From positions 1 through 64,000 of the forward strand of contig NZ_CP038799.1 in the NCBI RefSeq assembly GCF_012223425.1: a DNA stretch of 64,000 bases. The letters run 5' to 3'. Below the pieces are notes generated by a model. The model did no database searches. It was not told the DNA's origin and saw nothing but the letters and a program-made list of their open reading frames with translations. The position numbers were made by a program, and so were the translations under genes. Below, piece after piece: positions 1 through 10,943 of the stretch. The stretch is from Mycolicibacterium frederiksbergense. Its GTDB lineage: Bacteria > Actinomycetota > Actinomycetes > Mycobacteriales > Mycobacteriaceae. Within the stretch, counting starts at the first letter, position 1; each line of letters opens with the position of its first letter.

Positions 1-1890
1 GTGATCGAGCCCGACACGGTGTTCAGGCTCGCGGCACCGCCGGCGCTGCCGGTCGCCCCGGCACCACCGGTCGCGCTGCCCCCGACGACGGAGTTGTTCT
101 GCCGGGCATTGAGCGTGGCCCCGCCGCCCGCGCCGCCGTTGACGCCATCCAGTCCTGCCCCGCCCGCGCCGCCGGTCGACGCACCCTGCGCGGTGCTGTT
201 GAGGCCGGCGACACCGGAGCTCTGTCCCGAACCGATGGTGGCCTGACCGCCGGCACCGCCGATGGCACCCGTCCCGCTACCGCCGACACCCGCCGTGACG
301 GTGCCACCGGCGCTGGATCCGTTGCCCTGGGCAGTGATCTGCGCCCGCCCGCCGGCGCCCCCGGTGCCCGCCGACGATCCGGCACCGCCGGCACCGCCGT
401 ACGCGGCACCGTCGGCAGTCGAACCGGTCCCGGACGCGATGACCGTGGCGAAACCACCTGCACCACCGGTGCCACCGGTCGACGCGGCGCCACCCGCGCC
501 GCCGATGGCCACACCACCGGCGTCGCCGTTGTTGCCGATGCCCGCGGTGAGGCCGGTCTGCACCGTGCCGCCGGCACCGACGCCACCGACACTGCCCGCG
601 CCGTCGGCGTCACCGCCGGCACCACCGATGGCGGTGCCCGACGCGGTGCTACCCGCGCGCTGCGCGAACACTCCGCCCGCGGCGCCGGCACCGCCGACAC
701 CACCGTCGGTCCCGTCACCGCCGTTGCCGCCGCGGGCCTCGGCATCGACGACAGCGCCACCATTGGTGGCCGAGACGGTGGCTGTGCCGCCGACCCCGCC
801 GATCCCACCGTCGGTATCGCCGATACCCGCGTCACCGCCGGTGGCGGTCGCAGCGGTGACGGTGCTGCCGGCTCCGGTCGTCGTGATCGAGGCGTTGCCG
901 CCGGCCGCCCACGCCGAGCCGGCACCGGCAGTCGCCGAACTGTTGCTGATCGAACCCGAGGCGGTGTTGAGACTTGCTGTGCCGCCCGCAATTCCGGCCA
1001 CCCCATCCGCGCCGGTCGCGGTGCTGCCGGTGATCGAATCGTTGTTCTGTCTGGCGGTGATGGTCGCGCCACCACCCGCGCCGCCGTTGACGCCGGCCTG
1101 GCCCGACCCGCCGTCACCACCGTTGGCAGTGCCCTGCGCGACGCTGTTCAGACCGGCACCCGAGCTCTGCCCGGCGCCGATGATGGCCTGGCCGCCGGCA
1201 CCGCCGGTCGCACCCACCCCGCTAGCGCCGGCACCCGCGGTGACAACGCCACCGGCCATCGATCCGTTTCCGAATGCTGTCAGCTGTGCTCGCCCACCGG
1301 CACCACCGGTTCCGCCGGCAGAGCCCGCCCCACCGGCACCGCCGTAAGCGCTGCCGTCGGCCGTCGAGTCATTCCCGGAAGCGATGACGGTGGCAAAACC
1401 ACCGGCGCCACCCACGCCACCGGTCGACGCATCGCCACCGGCTCCGCCGACAGCCAGACCACTGGCGTCGCCGTTGCTGCCGTTGGCATTCCCGGAAAGA
1501 CCGGTCTGCACCCAGCCGCCCGCACCGGCGCCACCGACACTGCCGGGCCCGTCTGCGGCACCGCCGGCGCCACCGGTGGCCGTGCCCGTGGCGGTACTTC
1601 CCGCGCGCTGCGCGAAGACCCCGCCCTCGGCGCCGACGCCGCCGACACCGCCGTTGCTGCCGCCACCACCGGCGCCGCCGGTGGCCACCGCATCGAAGAC
1701 CACGCCACCATTGGTCGCCCCGGCTGCGCCCAACCCACCGGCGCCGCCGACACCGCCGTTGGCGTCACCGCTACCGGCATCACCACCGGTGGCGAAGGCG
1801 CCGGTGACGGAACTGCCGGCGCCGGCCGCCGACACGGCGGCATTGCCGCCCGCCGCGGTGGCGCTGTTCTGGCCTCCGACCGCGGAGCCA
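1..1890 (-). repeat. In-frame tandem duplication, two ~945-bp units inside the PGRS gene
   Basis: The block at 1-945 and the block at 946-1890 match along their length at an offset of 945-948 bp. Anchors include GTGATCGAG at 1 against CTGATCGAA at 946, GAGCTCTG at 217 against 1162, and TGCGCGAA at 661 against 1609. Differences are scattered substitutions and 3-bp indels, so the frame is kept and about 315 residues are duplicated. The left end of the repeat array is not seen because the window starts inside it. Confidence 0.75.
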
Positions 1891-4800
1891 CCGGTGACGC
1901 TGCCGCCGCCGGTCGCGCTCACCGTGGCGTATCCGCCGAGACCGCCGGCGCCACCGTCGGCGCCGGTGGCGGAGCTGTTCGCGATCGTCCCATTGACCGC
2001 GGTGATCTCGGCGATTCCGCCGTTGATGACGGTCGCGTCGCCGCCGACCGCAGTGCTGTCCGTGATCTGGCCGCCGCTGCCGGCGTCACCGAACGTCCCG
2101 GCGAAGACATAGGCCTGACCGCCGAGCGCCGTGGAGCGATCCGCCCCGTCGGTGGCGTCACCGCCGGCACCGGCCGTCGCGGTATTACCGGTGGCGATGC
2201 TGCCGGTGGCGTTGGCGACGATCCGGCCCTGACCGCCGGTGCCGCCGCGCCCGCCGCCCGCGGCCGCGCCGCCGTCGCCACCGGTGGCGGTGCCACTGGC
2301 CGCGCTGTCCACTCCGAAGGCCTGGATGTTGCCGATGGTGCCGTTGCCGCCGACGCTGCCGACGCCGGTGGCGTCACCACCATCGCCGCTTCGCGCGGTA
2401 CCCCCGGCCGTGGCCCCGGCGGCGAATGCTCCCACCTGACCCGCACTGCCGTTACCACCGACACCACCGGCCAACCCGTCACCACCGCGGCCGCCGATGC
2501 CCGAACCGCTTGCCACAGAACCAATTCCGCCCGCAACGACGCTTCCGGTGCCACCGGTGCCACCGCTGCCACCACCGGTGGCGTTGCCACCGGCACCGCC
2601 AGTCCCGGAGCCGCCGGCCGAGCCACCATCACCGCCGATGCCCGTCCTGACGAAACCGGCCTGCACGTTGCCGCTGCCCCCGTTTCCGCCGACACTGCCG
2701 GCGCCGGAAGCCGTTCCACCGGCGCCACCGAGGCCGGCGCCGGAAGCGGTGCCACCGGCGCCGCCCTGCATACCCGCGGTGACCTCGGAGTACCCACCAT
2801 TGCCGCCGAGGCCACCGTCGACCCCGTGGCCACCCGCGCCGCCGGTGGCGCTGCCGGTCACCACACCTGCAGCGCCCGCGCCGAGCAGAGCCGCCCCACC
2901 GATCCCGCCGGTACCGCTTCCGGTGGCGTCACCGCCGGCACCGCCGGTCGCCTGGGCGTCGGTGACGGTGCTGCCCGCACCCTCGGCGAGGATCGACGCA
3001 TTCCCGCCGGTGCCGCCGGTACCGCCGGCCACCGCGGTGGTGCCATCGCCGCCCGTGCCACCGGCACCGCCTTGTGCGGTGCTGTCGGTGACCACACCAC
3101 CAGTGGATTCGCGGACCGTGGCGCCGCCGCCGCCACCACCGCCCCCGCCGCCCACACCGGGTGCGGCGAGCATCCCCGCTCCGCCTGCGCCGCCGGTGCC
3201 GCCTGCCCCGGCGACCGCCCCGATGCCGATACTGCCGCCGTCCCCGCCGGTCCCGCCCGCGCCGCCATTGCCGTAGCCCGCACCGGTATCGATGACGAGC
3301 AGGAACCGGCCCGCACCGCCCGCGCCGCCGACGCCGCCCTGTCCGCCGGCGCCGCCGGCACCAGCCGCAAGAGTCTCGGTGCCGGCGAACCCGGCACCAC
3401 CGCGCCCACCACGCCCGCCGACACCGGCCAGGCCGCCGAGGCCGATGATCAACGAGCCGACCCCGCCATTGCCGCCGGCACCGCCCATGCCACCCGCACC
3501 CGCCGCCGAAATCGCAGTGCCGGCAAGCCCGTTGGCACCCGTCCCGCCGGCGCCACCGGCACCGCCGTTGCCGAACAGCGACAGCGCGCCGACGTTGCCG
3601 CCCTGGCCGCCCGTCCCGCCGAGGGCGCTCACATCGAGTGCTTGGCCGCCGGCCCCGCCGGCACCGCCGTTGCCGAACAACAGCCCGCCGGTGCCGCCGG
3701 TTCCGCCGTCGCCACCGGTGCCACCCACGCCTCCGGCCCCACCTGTGGCGCCCACGGCGATCAGGGTCCATGCGCCGGCCGCGCCACCGTCGCCGCCCAG
3801 GCCACCGACACCGGTCAAGGCCCCGGCACCGCCGACACCGCCCTCACCGGCGCCGCCGAGCAGCCCGCCGGTACCGCCGTCACCACCCGCGCCGCCATCG
3901 TCGCCACTACCGCCGGCGCCACCTCGACCACCCGATCCGATGATCGACAGCTGACCGGCGTTGCCCCCGTTTCCGCCGGCACCACCGACGCCGGTCAGGA
4001 CGTCCGCGCCGATACCGCCGCGACCGCCATTGCCGGCAAACAGTCCGCCGTTGCCGCCGTTCCCCCCGGTACCGGCGTTGAAGATGATGACCCCGGCGCC
4101 GCCGTCACCGCCGTTGCCGATCCAGCCGGCGGACCCGCCGTCGCCGCCGTTGAAGCCCACACCGCCGTCACCGAACAACCCGCCGTTGCCGCCCCGACAG
4201 ACCACCGCGACGCAGGTCACCGCCGTCCAGTTGTAGCCATTACCGAGAAGCAGGCCACCATTGGGATGCGCCACCGTGCCGTTGCCGATGAGCAGTACCT
4301 GCCCGATCCAGATCTGGAAGGGCGCCTCGGTCGTGCTCTGCAGTGCCGGTACCGCGGCCGCGTTCACCAGCCCCAGCGCCGCCATTTCCGTGTCATCGGC
4401 GGCCCGAGACGTCTCCGCACTACGGGCCGCCGACGCGGGCGCCACCACCGGGTCGGCCACCGACGGCGCACTGCGGCTGGGGGCCGATGCACCGGACGAC
4501 GCACCCATCGCCGACTCCGTGGCCGCGCCCGAATCGTCCTGGTCTTGGGCCGCCGGGGGCGACTTCACCTCCAGGGTTGCCGAGGAGTCCGAACCGGACC
4601 TCGCGGCCGGTTTTCTGACCTCGCGGACGGAACGGGGGGCCAGGGTCAGGCGGTGCTCCTGTCCGGAGCGCGCCCGCGCCTTCGGCGGTGACACTTCCGT
4701 GCCGTCCGACGGCCCATCGCCCGCGGACGGTCCGGCGTCCGCGGGCGGTCCGGCGTCCGCGGGCGGTCCGGCGTCCGCGGGAGAATCTGCACCGTCGGGG

Positions 4801-5069
4801 GACGCGCTGCCCGGGGAACTCGGACCGGCCGAGGAATCACTGGAACCCGTTGCATCCGCAAATGCCACGGGCATCCAGGCGGTGATCGCCGCGCCGATTC
4901 CCAGTGCCACGGCCAGGGCCCCGACCCGACCGATATAGCTCGAGGGGCGCGCGTTCACCTTCTGCGTGGCACGCTTTGCTGTTCCGCGTTTCAGCGTCGC
5001 ACTTTTCGGCGCGACATGCGTGGGCATCGCGGCCTTCGGAGCGTCATCGAGCGGATTCATCGGACTCAT
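1..5069 (-). CDS. PGRS-type glycine-rich secreted protein, no PE domain (3' end beyond window)
   Basis: At least 1,689 codons are open to the left edge, so the C-terminus is missing. ATG at 5069 is chosen because AAGGGG lies 7 nt upstream; an in-frame ATG at 5090 is possible. The protein starts with about 45 polar residues, then a hydrophobic segment (about residues 48-70, ending AFADA) that looks like a long-tailed signal peptide. A Ser/Pro/Ala-rich region with PADAGP repeats follows to about residue 230. After a short segment ([20 protein letters not shown]) the rest is GGAGG/GGNGG/GGTGG repeats. The first part carries classic PGRS blocks such as [15 protein letters not shown]; from about 3,250 down it changes to longer alternating blocks with Thr/Ser/Asn, such as SVTGSATGG. 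There is no PE domain. PGRS proteins are usually exported surface or secreted proteins; the function here is unknown. The two last ~945-bp units are duplicated (see repeats). Confidence 0.85.
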   Translation of the reverse strand, partial: MSPMNPLDDAPKAAMPTHVAPKSATLKRGTAKRATQKVNARPSSYIGRVGALAVALGIGAAITAWMPVAFADATGSSDSSAGPSSPGSASPDGADSPADAGPPADAGPPADAGPSAGDGPSDGTEVSPPKARARSGQEHRLTLAPRSVREVRKPAARSGSDSSATLEVKSPPAAQDQDDSGAATESAMGASSGASAPSRSAPSVADPVVAPASAARSAETSRAADDTEMAALGLVNAAAVPALQSTTEAPFQIWIGQVLLIGNGTVAHPNGGLLLGNGYNWTAVTCVAVVCRGGNGGLFGDGGVGFNGGDGGSAGWIGNGGDGGAGVIIFNAGTGGNGGNGGLFAGNGGRGGIGADVLTGVGGAGGNGGNAGQLSIIGSGGRGGAGGSGDDGGAGGDGGTGGLLGGAGEGGVGGAGALTGVGGLGGDGGAAGAWTLIAVGATGGAGGVGGTGGDGGTGGTGGLLFGNGGAGGAGGQALDVSALGGTGGQGGNVGALSLFGNGGAGGAGGTGANGLAGTAISAAGAGGMGGAGGNGGVGSLIIGLGGLAGVGGRGGRGGAGFAGTETLAAGAGGAGGQGGVGGAGGAGRFLLVIDTGAGYGNGGAGGTGGDGGSIGIGAVAGAGGTGGAGGAGMLAAPGVGGGGGGGGGGATVRESTGGVVTDSTAQGGAGGTGGDGTTAVAGGTGGTGGNASILAEGAGSTVTDAQATGGAGGDATGSGTGGIGGAALLGAGAAGVVTGSATGGAGGHGVDGGLGGNGGYSEVTAGMQGGAGGTASGAGLGGAGGTASGAGSVGGNGGSGNVQAGFVRTGIGGDGGSAGGSGTGGAGGNATGGGSGGTGGTGSVVAGGIGSVASGSGIGGRGGDGLAGGVGGNGSAGQVGAFAAGATAGGTARSGDGGDATGVGSVGGNGTIGNIQAFGVDSAASGTATGGDGGAAAGGGRGGTGGQGRIVANATGSIATGNTATAGAGGDATDGADRSTALGGQAYVFAGTFGDAGSGGQITDSTAVGGDATVINGGIAEITAVNGTIANSSATGADGGAGGLGGYATVSATGGGSVTGGSAVGGQNSATAAGGNAAVSAAGAGSSVTGAFATGGDAGSGDANGGVGGAGGLGAAGATNGGVVFDAVATGGAGGGGSNGGVGGVGAEGGVFAQRAGSTATGTATGGAGGAADGPGSVGGAGAGGWVQTGLSGNANGSNGDASGLAVGGAGGDASTGGVGGAGGFATVIASGNDSTADGSAYGGAGGAGSAGGTGGAGGRAQLTAFGNGSMAGGVVTAGAGASGVGATGGAGGQAIIGAGQSSGAGLNSVAQGTANGGDGGSGQAGVNGGAGGGATITARQNNDSITGSTATGADGVAGIAGGTASLNTASGSISNSSATAGAGSAWAAGGNASITTTGAGSTVTAATATGGDAGIGDTDGGIGGVGGTATVSATNGGAVVDAEARGGNGGDGTDGGVGGAGAAGGVFAQRAGSTASGTAIGGAGGDADGAGSVGGVGAGGTVQTGLTAGIGNNGDAGGVAIGGAGGAASTGGTGGAGGFATVIASGTGSTADGAAYGGAGGAGSSAGTGGAGGRAQITAQGNGSSAGGTVTAGVGGSGTGAIGGAGGQATIGSGQSSGVAGLNSTAQGASTGGAGGAGLDGVNGGAGGGATLNARQNNSVVGGSATGGAGATGSAGGAASLNTVSGSI
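4730..4790 (-). repeat. 18-bp tandem repeat encoding PADAGP units
   Basis: Three near-identical copies of an 18-bp unit (GCGTCCGCGGGCGGTCCG on the + strand) lie in the Ser/Pro/Ala-rich region just after the signal segment of the PGRS protein. They encode PADAGP three times. The unit length is a multiple of three, so copy number could vary without breaking the frame. Confidence 0.8.
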
Positions 5070-5473
5070 CAGCAATCCCCTTGTATGCATTTTGCTAGTT
5101 CTATCTGCAGCTATCTGCGCAACACAGTTAACTAGCGAAGGAGCCTATACGCAGAAACTGCCGATTCAGGCACTTTTGCAAGATTGCCGGAGAGCCGTCT
5201 TTGGTGGACGCATAGAATTAACTGAGATGTCAAATGTCGGATGGCGGCGGTACCCCGCGATATCCCGCGACGACGTGTCGTCATCACCGGCGACGGATGA
5301 ACCTCGTCCAGACAGCCAACCCGACTGCCACATCCAGCAAAGTGTGTGCGCGCGCCCTGGATGGGGTGGACTGAAAATCGTTGGAGAGGGCCACAATCAG
5401 GCCCTCAACGACGGAAACGGGAAGGCCGACAAGGCCTTCCCGTTTCCGGTGTGCGAATCAGTGGCGCGGACGG
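5070..5473. other. 404-bp intergenic region between the PGRS gene and rbfA
   Basis: No coding region is supported here. The PGRS-proximal half (5090-5230) is much less GC-rich than its surroundings and should hold the PGRS promoter. It contains the arms GCTAGTT (5094-5100) and AACTAGC (5130-5136) flanking two direct copies of CTATCTGC (5101 and 5111). The rbfA-proximal half holds a small hairpin, GAGGGCC/GGCCCTC (5386-5406), and a very strong one at 5412-5448. Confidence 0.7.
5412..5448 (-). terminator. Perfect 16-bp stem hairpin behind rbfA, probable terminator
   Basis: The arms 5412-5427 and 5433-5448 are perfectly complementary over 16 bp with a 5-nt loop (GACAA). The hairpin lies 26 nt past the rbfA stop codon, where the rimP-nusA-ylxR-infB-rbfA transcript should end. 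There is no clear T-run, as is common for mycobacterial terminators. Confidence 0.7.
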
Positions 5474-5959
5474 TCAGTTCGGTCGCGGGTCGCCGGCGTC
5501 CTCGGCATCGGACGCCTCGTCACCCTGCACCGCGGTCACGCGGTACGGGTCGGCCTCGCCCGCCGGTGTGGCGCCTTCCCGGATCCGGGCCAGATCGGCG
5601 TCCGCCGCCCGGGCCCGGGCCAGCAGGGCCTCCATATGCGCCGAGGTTTCCGGCACCTTGTCCAGCACAAACGACAGCGTCGGGGTGAAGCGCACTCCGG
5701 TGGCCGCGCCGACCTTGCTACGGAGAATGCCCCGGGCCCGCTCAAGCGCCGCCGCCGCACCCTCGTAATCGGGTTCGTCCTGCAGCGTCGCCCCGCGGAC
5801 CGTGTAGTAGACGGTGGCGTCGTGCAGGTCTCCCGTGACCTTCGTGTCCGTGACGGTCACGAAGGCCAGCGGGGGATCCTTGATCTCGAACTCGATGGCG
5901 GTGGCCACAACCGTGCCGATGCGCTTCGACAGCCGCCGTGCACGCCCAACATCAACCAT
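5474..5959 (-). CDS. rbfA: Ribosome-binding factor A
   Basis: 161 residues. RbfA binds the 30S subunit late in maturation, near helix 1 of 16S rRNA, and is needed for efficient processing and cold adaptation. The N-terminus [11 protein letters not shown] and the core [20 protein letters not shown] are typical of the family's single KH-like domain (about residues 5-115). The C-terminal ~45 residues are acidic and low in complexity, which is common in actinobacterial members. It starts 3 nt after the infB stop codon and is the last gene of the operon, followed by the hairpin at 5412-5448. Confidence 0.95.
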   Translation of the reverse strand: MVDVGRARRLSKRIGTVVATAIEFEIKDPPLAFVTVTDTKVTGDLHDATVYYTVRGATLQDEPDYEGAAAALERARGILRSKVGAATGVRFTPTLSFVLDKVPETSAHMEALLARARAADADLARIREGATPAGEADPYRVTAVQGDEASDAEDAGDPRPN

Positions 5960-5962
5960 GGC

Positions 5963-8745
5963 TTAGGTGCGTTCCTTCTCGACGAGTTCGTACGCCTCGA
6001 TGACGTCGCCCTCTTTGATGTCGTTGTAGGTCAGCGTGAGACCACATTCGTAGCCGTCGCGCACCTCGGTGGCATCGTCCTTCTCCCGCTTCAGCGACGA
6101 GATGGTGACCGTCTCGGCGACCACCACGTTGTCCCGCAGCAGACGTGCCTTCGCATTGCGGCGCATGATGCCGGAGGTGACCAGGCAGCCGGCGATGTTG
6201 CCGACCTTCGACGACCGGAAGATGGCCCGGATCTCGGCGCGGCCGAGTTCCTTCTCCTCGTAGACCGGCTTGAGCATGCCCTTGAGCGCGCTCTGGATCT
6301 CGTCGATGGCCTGGTAGATCACCGAGTAGTACCGGATGTCGACACCCTCGCGGTTGGCGAGCTCGGTGGCCTTGCCCTCGGAGCGGACGTTGAAGCCGAT
6401 GATGATGGCATTCGACGCCGACGCCAGGTTGACGTTGGTCTCGGTGACGCCACCGACACCGCGGTCGATGACGCGCAGTTCCACCTCGTCGTCGATCTCG
6501 ATACCCAGCAGGGCCTCCTCCAGCGCCTCCACGGTGCCGGAGTTGTCGCCCTTGAGGATCAGGTTCAGCTGCGAAGTCTCCTTCAACGCTGCATCGAGAT
6601 CGTCGAGGCTGATGCGCTTGCGGCTGCGGGCCGCCAGTGCATTGCGCTTGCGCGCGCTGCGGCGATCGGCGATCTGCCGAGCGATCCGGTCCTCGTCGAC
6701 GACGAGCAGGTTGTCACCGGCACCGGGCACCGACGTGAAGCCGATGACCTGGACCGGCCGCGACGGCAGCGCTTCGTGGATGTCCTCGCCGTGCTCGTCG
6801 ACCATGCGGCGTACACGACCGTAGGCATCGCCTGCCACGATCGAGTCACCGACCCGCAGGGTGCCGCGCTGGATCAGCACGGTGGCCACCGGGCCACGGC
6901 CACGGTCCAGGTGCGCTTCGATCGCCACACCCTGGGCTTCCATATCGGGGTTGGCCCGCAGATCCAGCGACGCGTCGGCGGTCAACAGCACCGCTTCCTC
7001 CAGCGCCTGGATGTTGACACCGTTCTTCGCCGAGATGTCGACGAACATGGTGTCGCCGCCGTACTCCTCGGCCACCAGGTTGTATTCGGTGAGCTGCGCC
7101 CGGATCTTGGCCGGGTCGGCACCTTCCTTGTCGATCTTGTTGACCGCCACCACGATCGGCACATCGGCCGCCTGCGCGTGGTTGATGGCCTCCACCGTCT
7201 GCGGCATGACGCCGTCGTCGGCGGCGACCACAAGGATCGCGATATCGGTGGCCTTCGCACCACGGGCACGCATGGCGGTGAACGCCTCGTGACCGGGGGT
7301 GTCGATGAAGGTGATGAGGCGCTCGATGCCTTCGTGCTCCACCGTGACCTGGTACGCGCCGATGTGCTGGGTGATGCCACCGGCTTCGCCCTCACGCACG
7401 GTGGCGTTCCGGATGGTGTCCAGCAGTCGGGTCTTGCCGTGGTCGACGTGACCCATGACGGTGACGACGGGCGGACGGAATTCGAGATCTTCCTCGCCGC
7501 CCTCGTCCTCGCCGTAGGTGAGGTCGAAGGACTGCAGCAGCTCGCGGTCCTCGTCCTCCGGGGACACGACCTGCACGACATAGTTCATCTCGCTGCCGAG
7601 CAGTTCCAGCGTCGAATCATCCACCGACTGCGTCGCGGTGACCATCTCACCGAGGTTGAACAAGGCCTGCACCAGCGATGCCGGGTTGGCGTTGATCTTG
7701 TCGGCGAAGTCCACCAGCGATGCGCCGCGGGCCAACCGGATGGTCTCACCGTTGCCGTGCGGCAACCGCACACCACCAACGACCGGGGCCTGCATGTTTT
7801 CGTATTCGGCGCGTTTTGCCCGCTTCGACTTGCGGCCGCGACGGACCGCGCCGCCGGGGCGACCGAAGGCACCTGCGGCGCCGCCGCGCTGGCCGGGACG
7901 GCCACCGCCGCCACCGGGACGGCCACGGAAACCACCGGCTGCTGCTCCGCCGGCACCGGCGCCTGCACCGGCACCGCCGCCTGCGCCGCCGCCGCGGTAG
8001 TTACCGCCGCCACCGCCACCGGGACGGCCACCGGGAGCCGGACGACCGCCCGGGCCGGGACGCGGGCCACCGGGACGACCGGTCGCGCCGGGACGTGCGC
8101 CCGGCGGACGTGGCGGCATATTGCCTGGGGAGGCACCACCGGGACGCGGTGCGCCCGGACGCGGGCCACCGGGACCGGGTCCCGGACGGGGACCCCCGGG
8201 GCCAGCAGCCGGACGCGGGGCCGGGCGCTCGGCGGGCGCCTGCGAGGAGAACGGGTTGTTGCCGACACGCGGTGCGCGCGGCGCGGGCTTGGGCCCCGGA
8301 GTCGGTCCCGGACGGGGACCGGGAGTCTGCGTACCGGCCGATGCGGCCGGAGCCGCGGGGCGGGGCCGGGGGTGGCCGGGGCCTGGGGTGCGGCCGGAGC
8401 AGCGGGCGTCGGGGCCTGGGCTGCGGGAGCCGCGGGGGCCGGAGCCGGAGGTGCCTGCGGCGCCGGGGGTGCCGGCGGAGCCTGCGGTGCCGGCTTCGGG
8501 CCGGGCTTGGGGCCGCCACCGGCGGATGCCGGCTTGCTGGGCGCTTTGGCTGCGGGAGCATCGGCCGGAGCGGATTTTCCGCCCCCGAACGACTCACGCA
8601 GACGGCGCGCGACGGGTGCTTCCACCGTCGACGACGCGGATTTGACGAATTCGCCCTGATCGCTCAGACGGGCGAGAACTTCCTTGCTGGTGACACCGAG
8701 TTCCTTAGCCAACTCGTGTACACGGGCCTTACCTGGGGCTGCCAC
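5963..8745 (-). CDS. infB: Translation initiation factor IF-2, with an apparent 1-nt frameshift
   Basis: IF-2 is the GTPase that brings initiator tRNA to the ribosome. The N-terminal part starts at GTG 8745 with GAGGAGA as ribosome binding site and reads [20 protein letters not shown], the typical IF2 N-domain. A long Ala/Pro- then Gly/Arg/Pro-rich linker follows. The GTPase domain has GHVDHGKT (about residue 432), DTPGHEAF and NKID; the C-terminal tRNA-binding domains are complete. The two parts are in different frames. Reading N to C, the frame breaks between 8375 and 8357, in runs of C on the coding strand. Restoring one base gives 927 residues, the usual mycobacterial length. IF-2 is essential, so a sequence error in a GC-rich homopolymer is the likeliest cause. 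An in-frame ATG at 8119, downstream of the break, could serve as an internal start. Confidence 0.93.
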
Positions 8746-8857
8746 TACTTCTCCTCGTTTGGAGGCGACAGCGGTGGTGGGGCCGCGCCTCGGTTTTAGC
8801 TATGACGCATGGTCATCGGGACTTCACGGTGTGCTCATGTTCTTCGCTACCTGTTCT

Positions 8858-9259
8858 CTAGCCGGTGGGGCCGGATTCCCCAGTGCCTCGGGAGGCGCTG
8901 AAGTACTCGACCACCGCGGATGTTTCCGGTGAACCGGTGATGCGCAACGCTCGGACGAACGCTCGCCGGCGAAGTGCCGCATCGAGGCACTGCTGGTCGG
9001 GATGCAGCCACGCACCCCGCCCGGGCAGGTTACCCGCTGAGTCCACAGTCACGGCGCAATTGCCGGGCCTGTCGGATACAGCGGCCACTCGAAGCAGTTC
9101 GACGGCCAGTTCTCGCTTCCGGCATCCCACACACGTCCGCACCGGTCCGTCTGGGCTCCGATGCGCACGAGCCGGGATGGCCGAAGTCTCGCGCTGGATC
9201 ACGGCTGAGTCTACCGTTCCCGGACGTCCAGACTTCAATCGCGTGTCGGGATACCTCAC
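8858..9259 (-). CDS. ylxR: YlxR/RnpM family RNA-binding protein (DUF448)
   Basis: Up to 133 residues. The family signature is present: RTCVGCRKR, then PGRGAWLHP and a C-terminal basic helix. YlxR proteins are small RNA-binding proteins of the nusA-infB operon; in other bacteria they bind RNase P RNA. GTG at 9259 overlaps the nusA stop codon (GTGA), which suggests translational coupling. An in-frame GTG at 9202 would give 114 residues, closer to the usual family size, so the start is uncertain. A 112-nt gap separates it from infB. Confidence 0.88.
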   Translation of the reverse strand: MRYPDTRLKSGRPGTVDSAVIQRETSAIPARAHRSPDGPVRTCVGCRKRELAVELLRVAAVSDRPGNCAVTVDSAGNLPGRGAWLHPDQQCLDAALRRRAFVRALRITGSPETSAVVEYFSASRGTGESGPTG

Positions 9260-10260
9260 CCGGCCGCGGGTTCGGGTGCCGCATCACTGCGGATATCGAT
9301 GCGCCAGCCGGTGAGGCGGGCCGCCAACCTGGCGTTCTGCCCTTCCTTGCCGATCGCCAGCGACAGCTGGAAGTCCGGCACCACCACCCGGGCCGCCCGG
9401 GTGCTCTCGTCGATGACGGTCACCGACACGACCTTGGCCGGTGACAGCGCGTTGGCGACGAACCGGGCCGGGTCCTCGTCGAAATCGATGATGTCGATCT
9501 TCTCGCCGGACAGCTCGCTCATCACGTTGCGGACGCGCTGACCCATCGGGCCGATGCACGCCCCCTTGGCGTTCAGGCCCGACACCTTCGAGGCGACGGC
9601 GATCTTGGACCGGTGACCGGCCTCCCGGGCCACCGCGATGATGTCCACCGATCCGTCCGCGATCTCGGGCACCTCCAGGGCGAACAGCTTGCGCACGAGG
9701 TTCGGGTGGGTGCGGGACAGCTCGATCTTGGGCTCACGGGCACCGCGGGACACCCCGATGACATAGCAGCGCAGCCGGTCGCCGTGCTCGTATCCCTCGC
9801 CGGGCACCTGCTCGGCGGGCCGGATCATGCCGTCGGAGCCCTTGGCCTCGGTGCCGACCCGGACCACCACGTTGCCGCGGGTGTTCTCCCGGGCGTCCCG
9901 CTGCACCATGCCGGCGACGATATCGCCCTCACGCGCCGAGAACTCGCCGTACATCCGCTCGTTCTCGGCGTCGCGCAGCCGCTGCAGGATGACCTGGCGC
10001 GCGGTGGTCGCGGCGATCCGGCCGAATCCCTCTGGGGTGTCGTCCCATTCGTTGATCAGGTTGCCGTCGTCATCGGTTTCCCTGGCCATCACCTTGACCA
10101 CACCGGTCTTGCGGTCCACGTCGATACGCGCGTCGGCCTCGTGGCCCTCGGTGTGCCGATAGGCGGTCAGCAACGCGGATTTGATGGTGTCCACGACGAT
10201 ATCGACCGAGATTCCCTTGTCGGACTCGATGGCATGAAGCGCCGCCATGTCGATGTTCAT
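9256..10260 (-). CDS. nusA: Transcription termination/antitermination factor NusA
   Basis: 334 residues, the short actinobacterial form without the C-terminal acidic repeats of E. coli NusA. It binds RNA polymerase and nascent RNA and modulates pausing, Rho-dependent termination and rRNA antitermination. The N-terminal polymerase-binding domain (about 1-110) is followed by an S1 domain (about 115-190) and two KH domains (about 200-330; [10 protein letters not shown] and [14 protein letters not shown] are the KH loops). ATG 10260 overlaps the rimP stop (10257-10260); the end overlaps the ylxR start. Confidence 0.96.
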   Translation of the reverse strand: MNIDMAALHAIESDKGISVDIVVDTIKSALLTAYRHTEGHEADARIDVDRKTGVVKVMARETDDDGNLINEWDDTPEGFGRIAATTARQVILQRLRDAENERMYGEFSAREGDIVAGMVQRDARENTRGNVVVRVGTEAKGSDGMIRPAEQVPGEGYEHGDRLRCYVIGVSRGAREPKIELSRTHPNLVRKLFALEVPEIADGSVDIIAVAREAGHRSKIAVASKVSGLNAKGACIGPMGQRVRNVMSELSGEKIDIIDFDEDPARFVANALSPAKVVSVTVIDESTRAARVVVPDFQLSLAIGKEGQNARLAARLTGWRIDIRSDAAPEPAAG

Positions 10261-10808
10261 TCGTCGCCCCCCTTTCCAGACTGCTCAGACAATTCCAACT
10301 CACGCCGATTCGGCGGCGAAAATTCTACTTGCACAAGGGCTTTGGCAATTCCGGCGACCTCGACGGGGCGGACCTCGAAATCCTTGCCCACCGCGACCAC
10401 GAGGTGCACGACACCCTCGGCGGTCTGCCCGATCCGGCCCGTCAGGCTCGATCCGTCGGCGAGTGCGACCTCGACCTTGCGGCCGCGGGACCGCCGGAAG
10501 TGCTTCTCGGTGGTCAGCGGCCGGTCGACGCCGCGGGAGGTCACCTCCAGCACGTACGCGCCGTAGTCTCCGGCGGCCTGCTCAGCGGCATCCAGGGCCG
10601 CCGAGGCGACTTTCGACAAGGTGGCGATGGCATCCAGATCGACACCGTCCTCGGCGTCGGCGATCACGGTGAGCCGCGGCGGACGGCCACCGCCGAGCAC
10701 CACATCTTCGACTTCATAGCCGGCCCGGGAGAACTCGCCGTCAAGGAGTTCGATCACCTGCTCCCGCGACGGTAATCGCGCAGACCGCAGCGGGTCATCC
10801 GATGCCAC
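10257..10808 (-). CDS. rimP: Ribosome maturation factor RimP
   Basis: 183 residues. RimP is needed for 30S subunit maturation. The two-domain layout is visible: an N-terminal alpha/beta domain (about 15-100, with the family motif [14 protein letters not shown]) and a C-terminal SH3-like barrel (about 105-165). It is the first gene of the rimP-nusA-ylxR-infB-rbfA operon and overlaps nusA by 4 nt. It is divergent from the small gene at 10944; the 135 nt between them must hold both promoters. Confidence 0.95.
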   Translation of the reverse strand: MASDDPLRSARLPSREQVIELLDGEFSRAGYEVEDVVLGGGRPPRLTVIADAEDGVDLDAIATLSKVASAALDAAEQAAGDYGAYVLEVTSRGVDRPLTTEKHFRRSRGRKVEVALADGSSLTGRIGQTAEGVVHLVVAVGKDFEVRPVEVAGIAKALVQVEFSPPNRRELELSEQSGKGGDE

Positions 10809-10943
10809 GGCGAGCTCCTCATCTTGAGTTGTGCGGACACATTCCCCGGTCGGCTGGACCCGGATCGGTTACCAAACGATACGCCAGGCGCGACGTGCCA
10901 ATCACCAAACGAGCAGCGCAGGAGAACATGGCAGGATGTGGGC

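Noticed and set aside
2497..4236. Proline-rich open frames on the + strand in the first 5 kb
   Set aside because: They are the complement of Gly-rich codons of the PGRS gene (GGC/GGT read as GCC/ACC), with no independent start signals.
1..4300. Short repeated motifs that could suggest a CRISPR-like array
   Set aside because: Units are codon-based Gly-Gly-Ala/Asn repeats of irregular length without constant spacers, and no cas genes occur.
8350..8380. Programmed ribosomal frameshifting in infB
   Set aside because: No slippery heptamer with downstream pseudoknot was evident, and no such mechanism is known for IF-2; a sequence error is simpler.
5381..8659. A very long open frame on the + strand opposite rbfA and infB
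   Set aside because: It mirrors codon structure of the real genes in GC-rich DNA, shows no domain, and both rbfA and IF-2 are unmistakable on the other strand.
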